This document shows, piece after piece, positions 10,680-22,079 of a DNA stretch of 64,000 bases (position 1 is the stretch's first letter; each line of letters opens with the position of its first letter). Location of the stretch: positions 186,001 to 250,000 of the forward strand of contig BLAL01000259.1 in assembly GCA_015698045.1 (NCBI GenBank), given 5' to 3'. This DNA comes from Rhizophagus clarus (taxonomy: Eukaryota; Glomeromycota; Glomeromycetes; Glomerales; Glomeraceae). The position numbers and the translations under genes were made by a program. The notes beneath the pieces were generated by a model, which worked only from the letters and a program-made list of their open reading frames with translations, was not told the DNA's origin and searched no databases.

Positions 10680-12042
10680 TAAATGTAAAAGCGAAGTTGA
10701 ATACTGTTTTCGTAATTCCAATACCATGTCAATTGGATGTATCATCACATAGCTCATAATACTTTAAATGCGACTTCTGCTTTCACTTTTATGTATCATT
10801 TTTGCAATATCGTCGAAAAATATTTGTCATACCGTGTCCTGCTTTGAAAATAACAAAATAGTCGAATAAATACGTAGAAATTGGTTAAAGGATTTACAAG
10901 GATGACCTCTTTCATTTTGATAATGGACGATTATTTCTAACAAATTAATTTTGTTTCATAAAATAAATTATAGTGAAATTAGTGTAACGAAGCTATATAC
11001 TGTATTTAACAAAGATGATGAAACGTGTAACATCCAAACAACACTCAGACTTAGTTGCGATATTGATTATCCGAATGATTCAAAGACTATAGATATGGTA
11101 TTTCCATATAAATACAGTAGGTGATGTCATGATGATATACCACAACTCAATTATTTGTTTAACGTCCGGAAGAACCGAAAGACGTTAAACTAAAAACTAA
11201 TTTGAACGGCGAACGCCAAAGTCATTAAATAGTTGATGATATTAATGAATTAAATTTTCTTCAATTTTAATTGTCTTAATAAATTTACCAATGTTCGACT
11301 ATTGAGTACCAAAAATAGAAGTTTATTAAATAAAAATAAATAAATAAATAAATAATAAAAACAAATAAATATTTATTATTTATTTATTTTAGTAACAAAA
11401 TTTTTCTAGCGTATACTATTGATTTTGATACTAATTTGCATTTCAATTCATTATATTTTATTAATAATTCGAATTTTTATTGACGTCGACAATTACTACC
11501 GACAAACACTCGTCGACCGATCGACAATCCGTCATGTCATCTCACAATATTTAAATATTAAATATAATCTTATTTGCTGAAAGAAATAAAAATAAAATGT
11601 CAATTTATAGTACATGAAAGATATTTATAAATAAAGGCATTTATAAGACAGGACAAATTTATTACTTGAATTAATAATAAATTATATCACTATAAGTAAA
11701 CTAAAAATGTTTATGATCTAATCATCATATTATAAACATCAATAAAAAGATAAAATACAAATACATAAAGTAAACGACAAATTCAAAAATTCAATGTAAG
11801 CTAAATTTATCTAACTTTTAAACCTTGTTTACTATAATTTATATATATCTTGAAAATCTTAAATAGTTGTCGATGGGTTTAATACGAATTTAAAAAACCT
11901 AACACGAAAATCCGGACCGACAAAAAAAAAGCTTTATCATGCACTTCTAAGATCTAATGCCAATATTTTGAGGTTAGATAAAATGATACGACCATTTACA
12001 TCTCTGTTCTCCGTTGATAACGACAGATATAATTCCTGTATT
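10680..12042. other. Intergenic, includes AAAT microsatellite
   Basis: No supported gene. (AAAT)n and its near reverse complement at 11325-11392 form an AT-rich palindromic microsatellite. The rest shows no structure I can name. Confidence 0.4.
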
Positions 12043-13637
12043 TTAAAGATTATCGTTTTCGGTACCTATTCCATGTTGATAGCAATACACAAGCCGACGA
12101 ACTGAAGCAAAATTACCTTCATCAGCTGCTTTCCCAAACAATTCAAATGCTCTCATTTCATTTTTTTCAGTCCCTATCCCATGTTGAAAACAATCTCCGA
12201 GTTTAATCATTGAACTAATATGACCTTTTTCTGCAGCTTCTTTATATAATTCAAACGCTTTGTTTTTATTTTGTTTAGTTCCTATTCCATATTGATAGCA
12301 ACGTCCAAGCCGGTATGTCGAGGTAACATAACCTTTATCAGCTGCTTCTTCGTACAATTCAAATGCTTTGTTTCCATTTTTCTCTGTTCCTATTCCAAAC
12401 TCGTAACATTTTCCAAGATTATATATCGAAATAGTGTGATCATTTTCAGCTGCTTTTTTATATGATTCGAACGCTTTGAATCTATTTATCTCAGTTCCTA
12501 TTCCAAGTTGATAGCAACGTCCAAGCCGATATGTTGAGGTAATATAACCTTTATTAGATGCTTCCTCATACATTTCAAATGCATTTTTTTCTGTTCCGAT
12601 TTCATCTTCATAACATTCTCCAAGCTGATATATTGAGATAATGTGACCCTTTTCAGCTGCTTTTTTATACAATTCAAATGCTTTGTACTCATTTTTTTCA
12701 GTTCCTATTCCGTCTTCATAGCATTTTCCGAGGTTATATGTTGAAACAATGTGACCTTTATCAGATGCCGTTTTGTATATTTCAAATGACTTAATCTCAT
12801 TCTTAACAGTTCCCATTCCAACTTCATAGCAATATCCAAGCTGATGTATTGAATCAAGGTAACCCCTTTCAGCTGATTTTTTATATAATTCAAATGCTTT
12901 AATTACGTCTACTTCAGTTCCTAATCCAATATCATAACATAATCCAAGATTATACATTGAAATAACGTGACCCTTTTCGGCTGCTTTTCCGTATGATTTA
13001 AATGCCTCGTCGTAATTTTTTTCAGTACCTATTCCATCTTCATAGCATTTCCCGAGGTTATATATAGAAACAATGTGACCCATATCAGCAGCTGCTTTAT
13101 ATAGTTCGAAAGCTTTCATTTCATTCTTTTTAGTACCTATTCCATGTTGATAACAATATCCAAGCTGATATATCGAATAAATATCACCTTTTTCGACTGC
13201 TTCTTCATATAATTCAAATGCTCTAGTTTCATTTCTTTCAGTTTCAATTCCATATTGATAACAATATCCAAGGTGACGTATTCCTGAAAAAATCTCATCA
13301 CTCTTATCATCTATCTGCATTTTTATTTCTTCTCTATTTGTTAAATTAAAAGATAAAGCCGACTCTTTTTCTAACAAGAATTCAAGAGATTTTTGCTTCA
13401 CTTCACTCAAGCGGTTATTAGAATTATCAATTGTTAAAGTAGTACTTTGTCGTATAGGTTGTAAATGATATTATTCTGTAAATGACACCTTTTTTTGTTA
13501 AGGTGATCTCGCATTCGTTCAGGAATTGCTCGTTTAAATTCTTTCGAACAGTATTTACATCGTATACGAGGGTGTGAATCGTCATTTTTACCAATTATTT
13601 GAAAATGTTCCCAAACAGGCCCCTTTTGCCTCACCAT
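12043..13637 (-). pseudogene. BED zinc finger-Sel1 repeat protein, copy D, frameshifted linker
   Basis: The BED finger is intact from ATG at 13637 (W9, F12, C27, C30, H45, C51) but the frame closes at 13434. From about 13480 a different frame carries the rest of the linker (QPIRQSTTL...) and an uninterrupted run of about 11-12 Sel1 repeats to a stop at 12043. The lesion is a small indel at about 13460-13485, in the linker rather than the domains. No GT-AG pair restores the frame, so an intron is unlikely. No ATG sits at the head of the Sel1 part. It is either a young pseudogene or a sequencing/assembly slip; if repaired it would be about 530 aa. Confidence 0.75.
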
Positions 13638-13781
13638 TTGGTATAATTTAATATTTAATAATGTATAAGAATTGTATAAAAATGAAGAACAAAAAAATGT
13701 TGTTTCGAACGATTTGAATTAAATAACAAAAAAATATTTGTAAAAAAAATTCCACAAAGACAAAAAAAGAAATGATGACCT

Positions 13782-13810
13782 GTTAATTAACCGTTAATTA
13801 TCGTTATTGA
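13782..13810 (-). promoter_or_regulatory. Upstream palindromic motif, copy D
   Basis: GTTAATTAACC followed by GTTAATTATC and GTTATTGAA (plus-strand reading), about 145-172 bp upstream of the BED start codon. This is a diverged form of the array seen at copies A and C. Confidence 0.45.
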
Positions 13811-13839
13811 AGACTTGTTGATCATCCTGATTTTTGCTT

Positions 13840-14637
13840 TAATTCTATTTCTGCGTAACGAAGTATACAATGAAAAAATAAACAATGGTTACTTTAAAAA
13901 TTATAATAAATAATAAACCATTTTGTTTTTTTAGACGGTCACATTCCTGAATGTCAACAAAGATCTTCGCAAATTAACCGGGTCGACGAATTAATTTGTT
14001 TTGCACATCGTTTGTAGTAACAAAATATTAATTCCATCTGCGCTAAAACTAAATTCCGAATACAGTAAAAAATACTTTATTCTAGCAAAATTTTGTAGTA
14101 TTCCGCATCAATTTTATTCAGCATCTATATTTATATATATAATAATAAATAATTTCTGTGTAACAGTTACTCTAATCTAAATTCCTGTCTGCGCCGTATC
14201 TATTACAAATTGATTACTAATGTATTACTTATATGGAAAAAGAAAAATTTGACTTACCGATCTCCGATCAGTCGATAATCTTTTAATTTAAACGAAAAAA
14301 AAGTAAAGTTTTAATTATTTTTTTTTTGTATTTCAGAGTTTGTTTTTTAAACAGAAAAAATCTTTTATCTTTTTCGGTTTTTTTATACCGAATTATTTAA
14401 TCTTTATTATAAAAATTTTTATTTTCATATCCTTAGTTTATTTAAACCGAATAATTTTTTTCTTTTAAAAAAAATTAATTTTTATTTTATTTTTTTTTTT
14501 TTCGGTTTTCTTTATCTTCTATTGCATTCAAGACATGAGCGTATATCAAGTAATGGATATTTTGAGTGTCACAAATCCTGACGCTTTGACAAGAAAGTAT
14601 GGTAGGGATTGTGAGAGAAGGAGATATGTGGTTTTAA
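13840..14637. other. AT-rich intergenic, no gene recognised
   Basis: No coding region. 14280-14520 contains T-rich segments with TTTTTCGGTTT / AAACCGAA words that may be decayed units of the array that follows. Confidence 0.4.
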
Positions 14638-15020
14638 ATTAAGAAACGGTTTTAATGTTTCTTTCTTCTTGTTTCGTAGGATGCGGATTCTTGGAGAATA
14701 GGATGAACGGACTTGCACAATAATGGTAAGATGAAAAAGCGGGTGCAATTAGAAACGTTTTCTAACGTTTATTTCTTTCTTTTTTTTTTTTTTTTGTAAG
14801 ATTCCAGAATCTCGGAGAATAGGGCGAAACCCGCACTTACACAATAAAGTAATTGAGAAACGTTTTTAATGTTACTTTCTTTTTATAGGATTCCGGAGAG
14901 TCTGAACCAACCGGACTTGCACAATAAGGCAGTGTATAAGGAAGGGGCTATGTACTTTATATATCGATTTTTGATTAAGAAATATTTTTTTTAACGTTTC
15001 TTTGTTTTTTAATAGGAAGT
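14638..15020 (+). repeat. Array of microexon-like units (hairpin + T tract + AG + GC-richer segment)
   Basis: Four units of about 90-125 bp. Each has a short inverted repeat (AGAAACGTT...AACGTTTCT), then a T-rich stretch ending in an acceptor-like TAG or AAG, then a 20-45-nt GC-richer block such as GATTCCGGAGAG...CTTGCACAATAA. The blocks resemble each other and contain stops, so they are not an obvious coding series. The first block is followed by a donor-like GTAAG. Confidence 0.5.
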
Positions 15021-15309
15021 AAGACGGGGAAGTTGTGTTTAATGGTGTTAAAATTCTTTAATCTTAACAGTCAATGAAATCGTAAACAATCATCATATTC
15101 ATTTACTTATAACAATAACTGTTTTTTTGTCACAATGCCTTTGTAATTTTATCATAAATCCGCAAATCTATACAAAACTTTTCCTTTTCCCTGTTAATTA
15201 AAAGATGAATATTTCTTTTTACAATAACATTTAGTTTTAAGTTTTAATAAATTGTCTTAAATGAAAACTATAAATGGTAGTAAATTAGAATAAATAAATA
15301 AAAGTACTT

Positions 15310-15447
15310 TCTTACTTTTTTTCTTTGGAAATGGGAACTGCGTTTTATTTTATATAAAGCTTCAGGTTACCAATTACTCGAAGTGACTGAATACTTTCGG
15401 GTCAAACGGATCAGGTCGGATCAGAGCAAGTTACCCGAGCTCTAACA
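15310..15447 (-). mobile_element. hAT-like element fragment (TAGAGCTC terminus)
   Basis: On the minus strand it begins TAGAGCTCGGGTAACTTG and continues with GATCCGACCTGATCCG and CCCGAAAGTATTCAG. The same sequence recurs at 46599-46740 and, interrupted, at 39940-40594. TAGAG fits the 5' pattern of hAT ends. No partner end was located here. Confidence 0.5.
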
Positions 15448-15449
15448 GC

Positions 15450-16385
15450 AACATATTAAGGTTCACATAGATGATGAAAATTACAAAACAAAAAAATGTA
15501 GTATATCATGAAGTATTTAATTCTATAATTCGATTATTATTATTTGCAATTTAGAATAAACATATGAATTACTAATGAATTGTATAAGATTATTACATAT
15601 GTCTTTTATTAATACAATTATAATGACAGTAAAAACTGGTCCTAATCGCATGGCAAATAAGAACTTCTGTTCCCGGCGCAGCGCGACGGGTTACGCCTAG
15701 TTTAGTATAGAAAATATATTTCTATTACAAAATATTAATTACCGTTAAATAAGCATATTTTAAACTAGATAAAGACGTCGGCGGATAAACTGACAAATTT
15801 TATCAAAATTGAATTAGAAAATTTATAAACTGGTATCCATATGTGGTCTAATACGATTTGAGATAAAAGAGACAAGTGTTCGGACATATATATGCAACTG
15901 ATATTTTCTAAAGTAGTCATTAAATAATTTTATAATTATACTACGATATTGACGTATATCTATTCGTGTAATATGGATTAAATTTTGACATGTACGAAAA
16001 AGAGGACTCTGCTGAAAAGGAATATGTAATGCAAACTATGTTAAATGCTTTTGAAAAATATGATAAAAATTGAATCATTTAGCTGAAAAAGGATAACTGA
16101 TAATTAATGAATTTAGATTAGATCCAAAACCATGTTATTTTTTAAATTTTTTAAATGTGCTGAAAGTTGATTTCCACATAGTAAGAAATATTTGTTTTTC
16201 TTCCTGGTGAAGAAAATTAATAGTTATAATATAAAATCGGGAAATTAACTGTTAAGTTATAAAATGTGCTCAGCTGAGTTGGTTAAATTTTTAAAATAAT
16301 CCAGCGAATGTCCTATGAATATCCAGATATCCAGGTTTACAATCCTTGAACGGACGCATTCGGTAGATAATTCGGATCTAAGCTC
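15450..16385. other. AT-rich intergenic, no gene recognised
   Basis: No supported coding sequence or structured repeat. Confidence 0.4.
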
Positions 16386-16706
16386 TACTCTTCATTATAA
16401 TGACACGATTTTGTCGTATAATGAGATGTCATTATAACAAGTTTTTTTTTTATATAACAGCATGTTTATAAAATGGCGCAGTGTGTCGTTTAAATTATTT
16501 ATAATTAAAATTCGCTATACAGTTTATTATTATTTGTATAACGGTCATTAAATATATTTCTATAACGACTGTCGTTATATCATTATATTAAACTTGATTG
16601 TGGATTTTTTGTGTTCTAGTAATATTTATAATGGCAAAATTTGTTTTTGATAATTTTGTCATTTTAACCATATGTCAGTTTATCAAGAAGTCATTATAAC
16701 GAGCTG
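16386..16706. mobile_element. Foldback with iterated TCATTATAACGA word
   Basis: The left arm (TTCATTATAATGACACG) and right arm (AAGTCATTATAACGAGCTGC) are inverted copies. The interior repeats TCATTATA/GTTATA words. Similar to non-autonomous pogo/Tc1-type elements, but the TA target duplication is not clear. Confidence 0.5.
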
Positions 16707-17684
16707 CACTTGTACCTGAACATTATATGCTAAAATGCTAAATGCCAAAATATTGCTAATGTAGTCTTGAATTAGCTGTAGTTATAAAGGTATACAAACG
16801 TGTCGCAAAAATAGAACCATTGTGATTCCAAAATGTACGAAAATCTTGAAGTATGTATTTTTTTCTTTTATGTACAAGTATCCATGTATATTTATTTTTG
16901 GATTACCTTGTGTGGATTTAACTATATCACATATACACAGTTTATTTGGCTTTAAATTCTGAAAAAAAGATAAGAGAAAGATAAAAATTTTCTTAAAACA
17001 AGAAATGAAAATCGACTAATTTTGGTAAATTATAAAATTATATAAATTTTATTCATCATAAAATTATGTAACTTGGATTCTAGATAGGGGTAAATATTTG
17101 ATAGTATGATACCGTCAACCAATAAGTAACTATGAAGTACAACATATAGATAATTGTATTATTGAATTTGTTTAATAAAACTTATTTATGGATATAAAAT
17201 TAATATAAAATATAGTTGTTTAGTATGAAATCAATTATTTAACAAAATTTAACAAAAAACAATTTAGATTCAGTAAAATGTATATCCGGATTTCATATTG
17301 GAATTAGGAATGTTGGGAAATCGGGATAAGAATTTGGGAAATTTGAGTACATATGATTCTAAAGATTGGATTCAGGAAATAGGCATTTGGAAACTGGAAG
17401 AGGTATATTCGGGGAATCGAAAAGGCATTCAGAAAATCATACTGTAACCTTGTCGAAGTGCTATTAATTTTATAGGATGATTATGTAATTTGGAAATTGG
17501 TTTAGTTCACATTGACTAATTCTAGTAGAATTAAATTTTCTTTCTATGACCCATTTAATTATATCCTTTACGTTCGACATGCAAATATATTTCCACAAGA
17601 TATATACTATACACTAGGTAACAGGAACCGTCGCTTTGAGCGTTCGAAGCGCCACTAATTGATTAAGTTTATATCAATATAGAA
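16707..17684. other. Intergenic with GGAATTTGGGAAAT-like words
   Basis: No gene seen. 17277-17450 iterates words such as GGGAAATCGGGAT and ATTTGGGAAATTTG, like the block at 30430-30745. Confidence 0.4.
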
Positions 17685-18072
17685 CATATGTTGTGCGTCA
17701 GATGTCGATTTGCGTTAGATGACAACCGACGCGCGTCAGATGTAAACGCTCATAAGAAAACTTTTTTTTTGCTAATAAAGTTGCTCCAGTACCATACGTG
17801 GACTTGCGCGTCATGATGAATTACACATATCCTGAAAATATTACATGAATCCGACCTATAATTAATTATATACTTTAAATGATCTTACATGCTATAATAA
17901 ACATTAAATTTTTTAGTCTCGATTTATCTTAGAAGATAAGTAAACTTGTTTCTCATTTTTGTAAACATATAATTTAAATTTTCAGCATAAACAGATTCAT
18001 TTGTGGTAATATTCTTATTTAAAATTCAAAATAGGCATCTGATGCAAATCGACATTTGACGCACAACATATA
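17685..18072. mobile_element. Foldback with iterated GCGTCAGATG word
   Basis: The left arm starts CATATGTTGTGCGTCAGATG and then TCGATTTGCG. The right arm ending near 18072 is its reverse complement with few differences. The left arm iterates GCGTCAGATG. No open frame of note. Confidence 0.6.
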
Positions 18073-18079
18073 TATCTAA

Positions 18080-18985
18080 ATAAAATATATCTCTAATTAC
18101 ATAAAGACTTAAATGTGACTAAGCAGCCACAAGCTGAAAATAAATCATTAAGCGGAAAATTTTGTAAAATATTGATAATGATAAAGATTTCTTAGAAGTG
18201 ATGAAAAACAAAATAAACGAAAACGTGTGAAACAAAGTGATTGGTAAATAGATGCGACGTGACAGACATGTATAAGCAAAATGAACTTCAATTGGAAAGA
18301 AATACAAACGCGTAAATGTACCAGTTATTGTTATTTATTTGTAAGTTTAAAATCCATACACGTATGATTTTTCATATATGAATTTGTATATTATTGCTAT
18401 AGATTCTCATATAATACGGGCTTAAGTAACGTGTAATATTTTGTAAATTATTTGTTTGTTACATTTAGAGCTAACAGTCGGTTTTGCTATATGTAATCAT
18501 TAGTTCGTAAGTAGCAGTATAAAATAATGCAGAATTGAGTAATTAGTTTACTACATCAATTTAATTATATACTGTATACAGTATAACATATATATTTGAA
18601 GATTAACATCTAAAGATAATTCAGTTTATATACTAAATATTAAATAAAAACATATAAGGTAACACAAAATCGTGTTTTGAAAACAAACTTTATCACTTAA
18701 ACTTTATAACGACGTAAAAATACTGAAAATGTTTACATTGAAAAAGTTGAAAATCTAAATAATTGTCGTTTTTTTAAATAATAATACAATAGAATCTGTT
18801 TGACGAATGTCTAACATGTGAATCTTAAAAGTATTCAAGTAACACGAATTTTTCAGTTGTTTATTCAAGATCACTTCTCCTTATTGTAAAATTCCTGATT
18901 TCATTTTTTCAATATTAATGGCAGTTTACTGCATTTTCAAGATCATATCTTGAGATAATATTGGCATAATACTGTGTTTAAAATA
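18080..18985. other. AT-rich intergenic, no gene recognised
   Basis: No supported gene or repeat structure. Confidence 0.4.
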
Positions 18986-18989
18986 TTGA

Positions 18990-19982
18990 TTTCGGTCTCA
19001 TTTCATGTTGATAACAAAACATAAGTTGATATAGTGAACAAGTATGATATTTCTCACCTGTTCCTTCAAATGCTTTATTTTCTTTTTTACAGTTTCAGTT
19101 CCACGTTGATTAAAAATTCCTTGATATTAATTTCTGATATAATTCATGTGTTTTAAAATCACATTTCTCAATAAAAATAGCAATCTCTAAGCTGATACAT
19201 TGAATCAAGATGACCTTTATCAGCTGCTTTTTTATATGATTCAAATGCATCATCATAATTTCTTTCGATTCCTATTCCATCTTCATATCATTTTCCATGA
19301 TTATATGTTGAAACAATATGGCCCATATCAGCAGCTTATTTGTATAGTTTAAAAGCTTTAATTTCATTCTTTCCTGTTCCCACTCCAACTTTATGGCAAT
19401 GTCCAAGTTGATATATTGAATTTAGATAACCTATTTCAGCTGATGTTTTGTATAATTTAAATGCTTTAATTACATTTATTTCAGTTCTTATTCCATGTTG
19501 ATAACAACATCTAAGTTGATACATTGAATCAATATCACCTTTTTCAGCTGCTTCTTTATATAATTCGAATGCTCTGATTTCATTTTTTTCAGTTTCAATT
19601 CCAAGTTGATAATAATATCCAAGATGACGTATTCCTGAAAGATTACTATCACTATTATGATTAGTTTGCATTCTTACTTCTCCATTTTGTAATTTGACGG
19701 ATGAAGATAACACTTTGGATAATAAAAATTCAAGAGATTTTTACTCTTCTTCACTCAAATGGTTATTAATTAGTATTAAGGTTGTATTTTGTTGTGTAGG
19801 TTGTGAATCTTGGTTATTCGGTAGTTGTCACATTTTTTTTGTTAAGATGGTCTTACATTCGTTCAGGAATAGCTCGTTTAAATTCTTTGGAACAGTATTT
19901 ACATCGTACATGAGGATGCGAGCTGCAATTATTATCAATTATTAGTAAATGTTCCCACACGGGTCCCTTTTTTTCTTACCAT
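18990..19982 (-). pseudogene. BED zinc finger-Sel1 repeat protein, copy E, multi-lesion pseudogene
   Basis: The family start codon (ATG at 19982) and VRKKG are present, but an extra base in the A/G run breaks the frame at once. BED residues (CKYCSKEFKRAIPERM) are readable in another frame, followed by an in-frame TAA where the paralogues have Gln. The Sel1 part is open only from about 19713 to 19336. It then continues through several stops and frame changes to about 18990, where repeats are barely recognisable. The upstream motif and TATA-like box are still visible. This is the oldest decayed member in the window. Confidence 0.8.
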
Positions 19983-20053
19983 TTAAAATATTTTTTTTTT
20001 TATTTAATTATATATATATATAAAAAAAGCAGGTGTAACAACATCAATTGAAA

Positions 20054-20070
20054 CGTGGTTATATATAAGG
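20054..20070 (-). promoter_or_regulatory. TATA-like box of pseudogene E
   Basis: TTATATATAACC on the minus strand, about 80 bp upstream of the family ATG, matching the copy C element in sequence and position. Confidence 0.4.
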
Positions 20071-20191
20071 CAGGAGTCTAATATTCTATCATTACCACTG
20101 ATTATGATTAAACTCTACCAGAATAAAATTGTATTTAACTACACAAAAAATTTTGTAAGTATAGTTATTTTATTATGTATCGTTTACACAA

Positions 20192-20240
20192 TGTTATCAT
20201 GTTATATTAACATGTTAATTATCATATTAATTTATTAGCT
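20192..20240 (-). promoter_or_regulatory. Upstream palindromic motif, copy E
   Basis: ATGTTATCATG, TTATATTAACATG, TTAATTATCAT and ATTAATTTATTA in succession, about 210-258 bp upstream of the relic start. Same family of 12-mers as at copies A and C. Confidence 0.4.
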
Positions 20241-20245
20241 TTATG

Positions 20246-21120
20246 ACAGGGTCAGCCGTCAGGTATGAAATCTCGATATTCATAATTCCGACATCCATTA
20301 TTTCGACTCAAATCCCAAAATTGGTTAATATAAAATATCGATACTTACAAAAACCCGTAATTCAATATCCTGGTCTTCGTCGTGTTTTTTTCTTAATCCT
20401 AATCCACATATATTAAAAGAATCAAAAAGGTAGTAATTATTTCTCCAACCCAATTTCATATTATATTCATACTAAAAAGTAAATTTTAATCAAATTCACA
20501 AAAAAAAAACCGCCAATACAGTATAATGCTCGCTTATCATTAAAGTGAAACAACTAGCCGCATATTTGAAGCACATATGAAATACAAAAAATGAATACTA
20601 ACATATTAATATATTTATTTGATTTGAAAGTTGTATATATTTGTATAAATTACTCGTGAATTAATACTTTGCCTTTGATATTATAAATTTTTGCCTCATC
20701 CTTACTAGTTTTATCAATGATTTAAATTTGAGCGTTGGTTATTTTTATATTGTTTTTAATATTACAAGTTAATTTTATTCATAACAAAAGTTAATAGCAA
20801 TATGATTTATAAAATTAAATAATTTAATATTTTTTGCAAGTAATTTAAATTTTGCGAAATATAGCGTTTTATTGAAATAAAATTGAATAAATTATAAAAT
20901 TCTGCAAGGTGAATATGAAAATAAATAAATTAAAAAAGTTAAAATTTCTGTTACTTTGAGCGGCAAACACAAAACTAAATTTTTAAATTTCGGAACTTTT
21001 GTAAGTGTCGGATTTTGTTGTGATTTTCCAATCCCAAACTTGGAATTTGATAATCGAGATTATGGATGTTGAGATTTATTACAGGATTATGAATTTCGGG
21101 ATTTGGACACAACAACCACC
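20246..21120. mobile_element. Degenerate foldback with AATCCCGAAATTCATAA word
   Basis: The left part iterates AAATCTCGATATTCATAATTC-like words. The right part at 20985-21120 carries their inverse (GAATTTCGGGATTTGG). The interior is AT-rich. The ends do not match well, so boundaries are approximate. Confidence 0.4.
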
Positions 21121-21573
21121 TCAAGGACATGATCGGAGTAATTCTATTTATTGGTCAGCTGTTGTGTAAATAATAATTTCTTTCAATATGTAGATCAAAT
21201 ATCAAATTTGTAAATAAATTTAACCTTTTCTATAGATACTACAGAATAATTTACATTATTTTAATATTTTATAGCTCCTTAGTTTTTTATACTTAATTCA
21301 ATAAATAGGGGTTTTCATATATTAAAAATATATTATAAGTAATAATAAATTAAACCCAATAAACGTTTAGGAATTGGTGGATGAAAGAGATGTAATTTAA
21401 TTAGTTTTTGATATTTAAAATTCTGTGAGACAAAATGGCTAAGTAAATTAATTTTAATTTTAATTTACCGTGACGCGAATGTGTGCACGAAATCTCACGT
21501 GACTGTTATTATTTTTGTGTGAAATGTTGTCCCGGACAATCGCTATTTATATGTATGTAAGATTAGCATTTTC

Positions 21574-22075
21574 AGGGGGTCCGATATCTCAATGAGAATT
21601 TCTGAAAGCTTCGGGTTTCGGAATATACGAATCGAAACCTTTTCCGAAAGCCAAGACTTCAATGAGACTAGGTTTATTTATTTGTTTTTATTTTAATTTG
21701 TTGTAAATTCTTTTTATTATTATAATAAATAAAAGTACACGGCTACACGCTGTTTATACGCCGAATCCCGAAACTAATTAACCAATAGGATGTCTTTGGC
21801 CCGAATTATGATTAATTGTTGTCAGTACTATATTTAATTTTTGGTTAAGTTAATTAACCCGTCTAATGATTTTATAGGATGTTACATCCCCACTGATAAC
21901 TAAAAATAGATCACAACATATTAATTATAATTAAAATATTAATAAGCTTCGGTTATCGGTTATTTAGCTCTAGTTAGGTTTCGGTTTCGGGTTTCGGGAA
22001 AAGAAATGCACATCCTGTAACTAAGTTTCGGTATATACCGAAACCTAAAGGGTTTCGGCTTCGATTTCGGACCCC
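21574..22075. mobile_element. Foldback with GGGGTCCGA ends and GGTTTCGG word
   Basis: Left end GGGGGTCCGATATC and right end GATTTCGGACCCC are inverted. Both arms iterate GGTTTCGG / CCGAAACC, including a perfect GGTATATACC centre near 22030. The interior has no open frame. Confidence 0.55.
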
Positions 22076-22079
22076 ATGT

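Noticed and set aside
13410..13434. Separate start for the Sel1 part of copy D
   Set aside because: Only a TTG is available. The sequence is the middle of the family linker, so it is a frameshifted piece of one gene.
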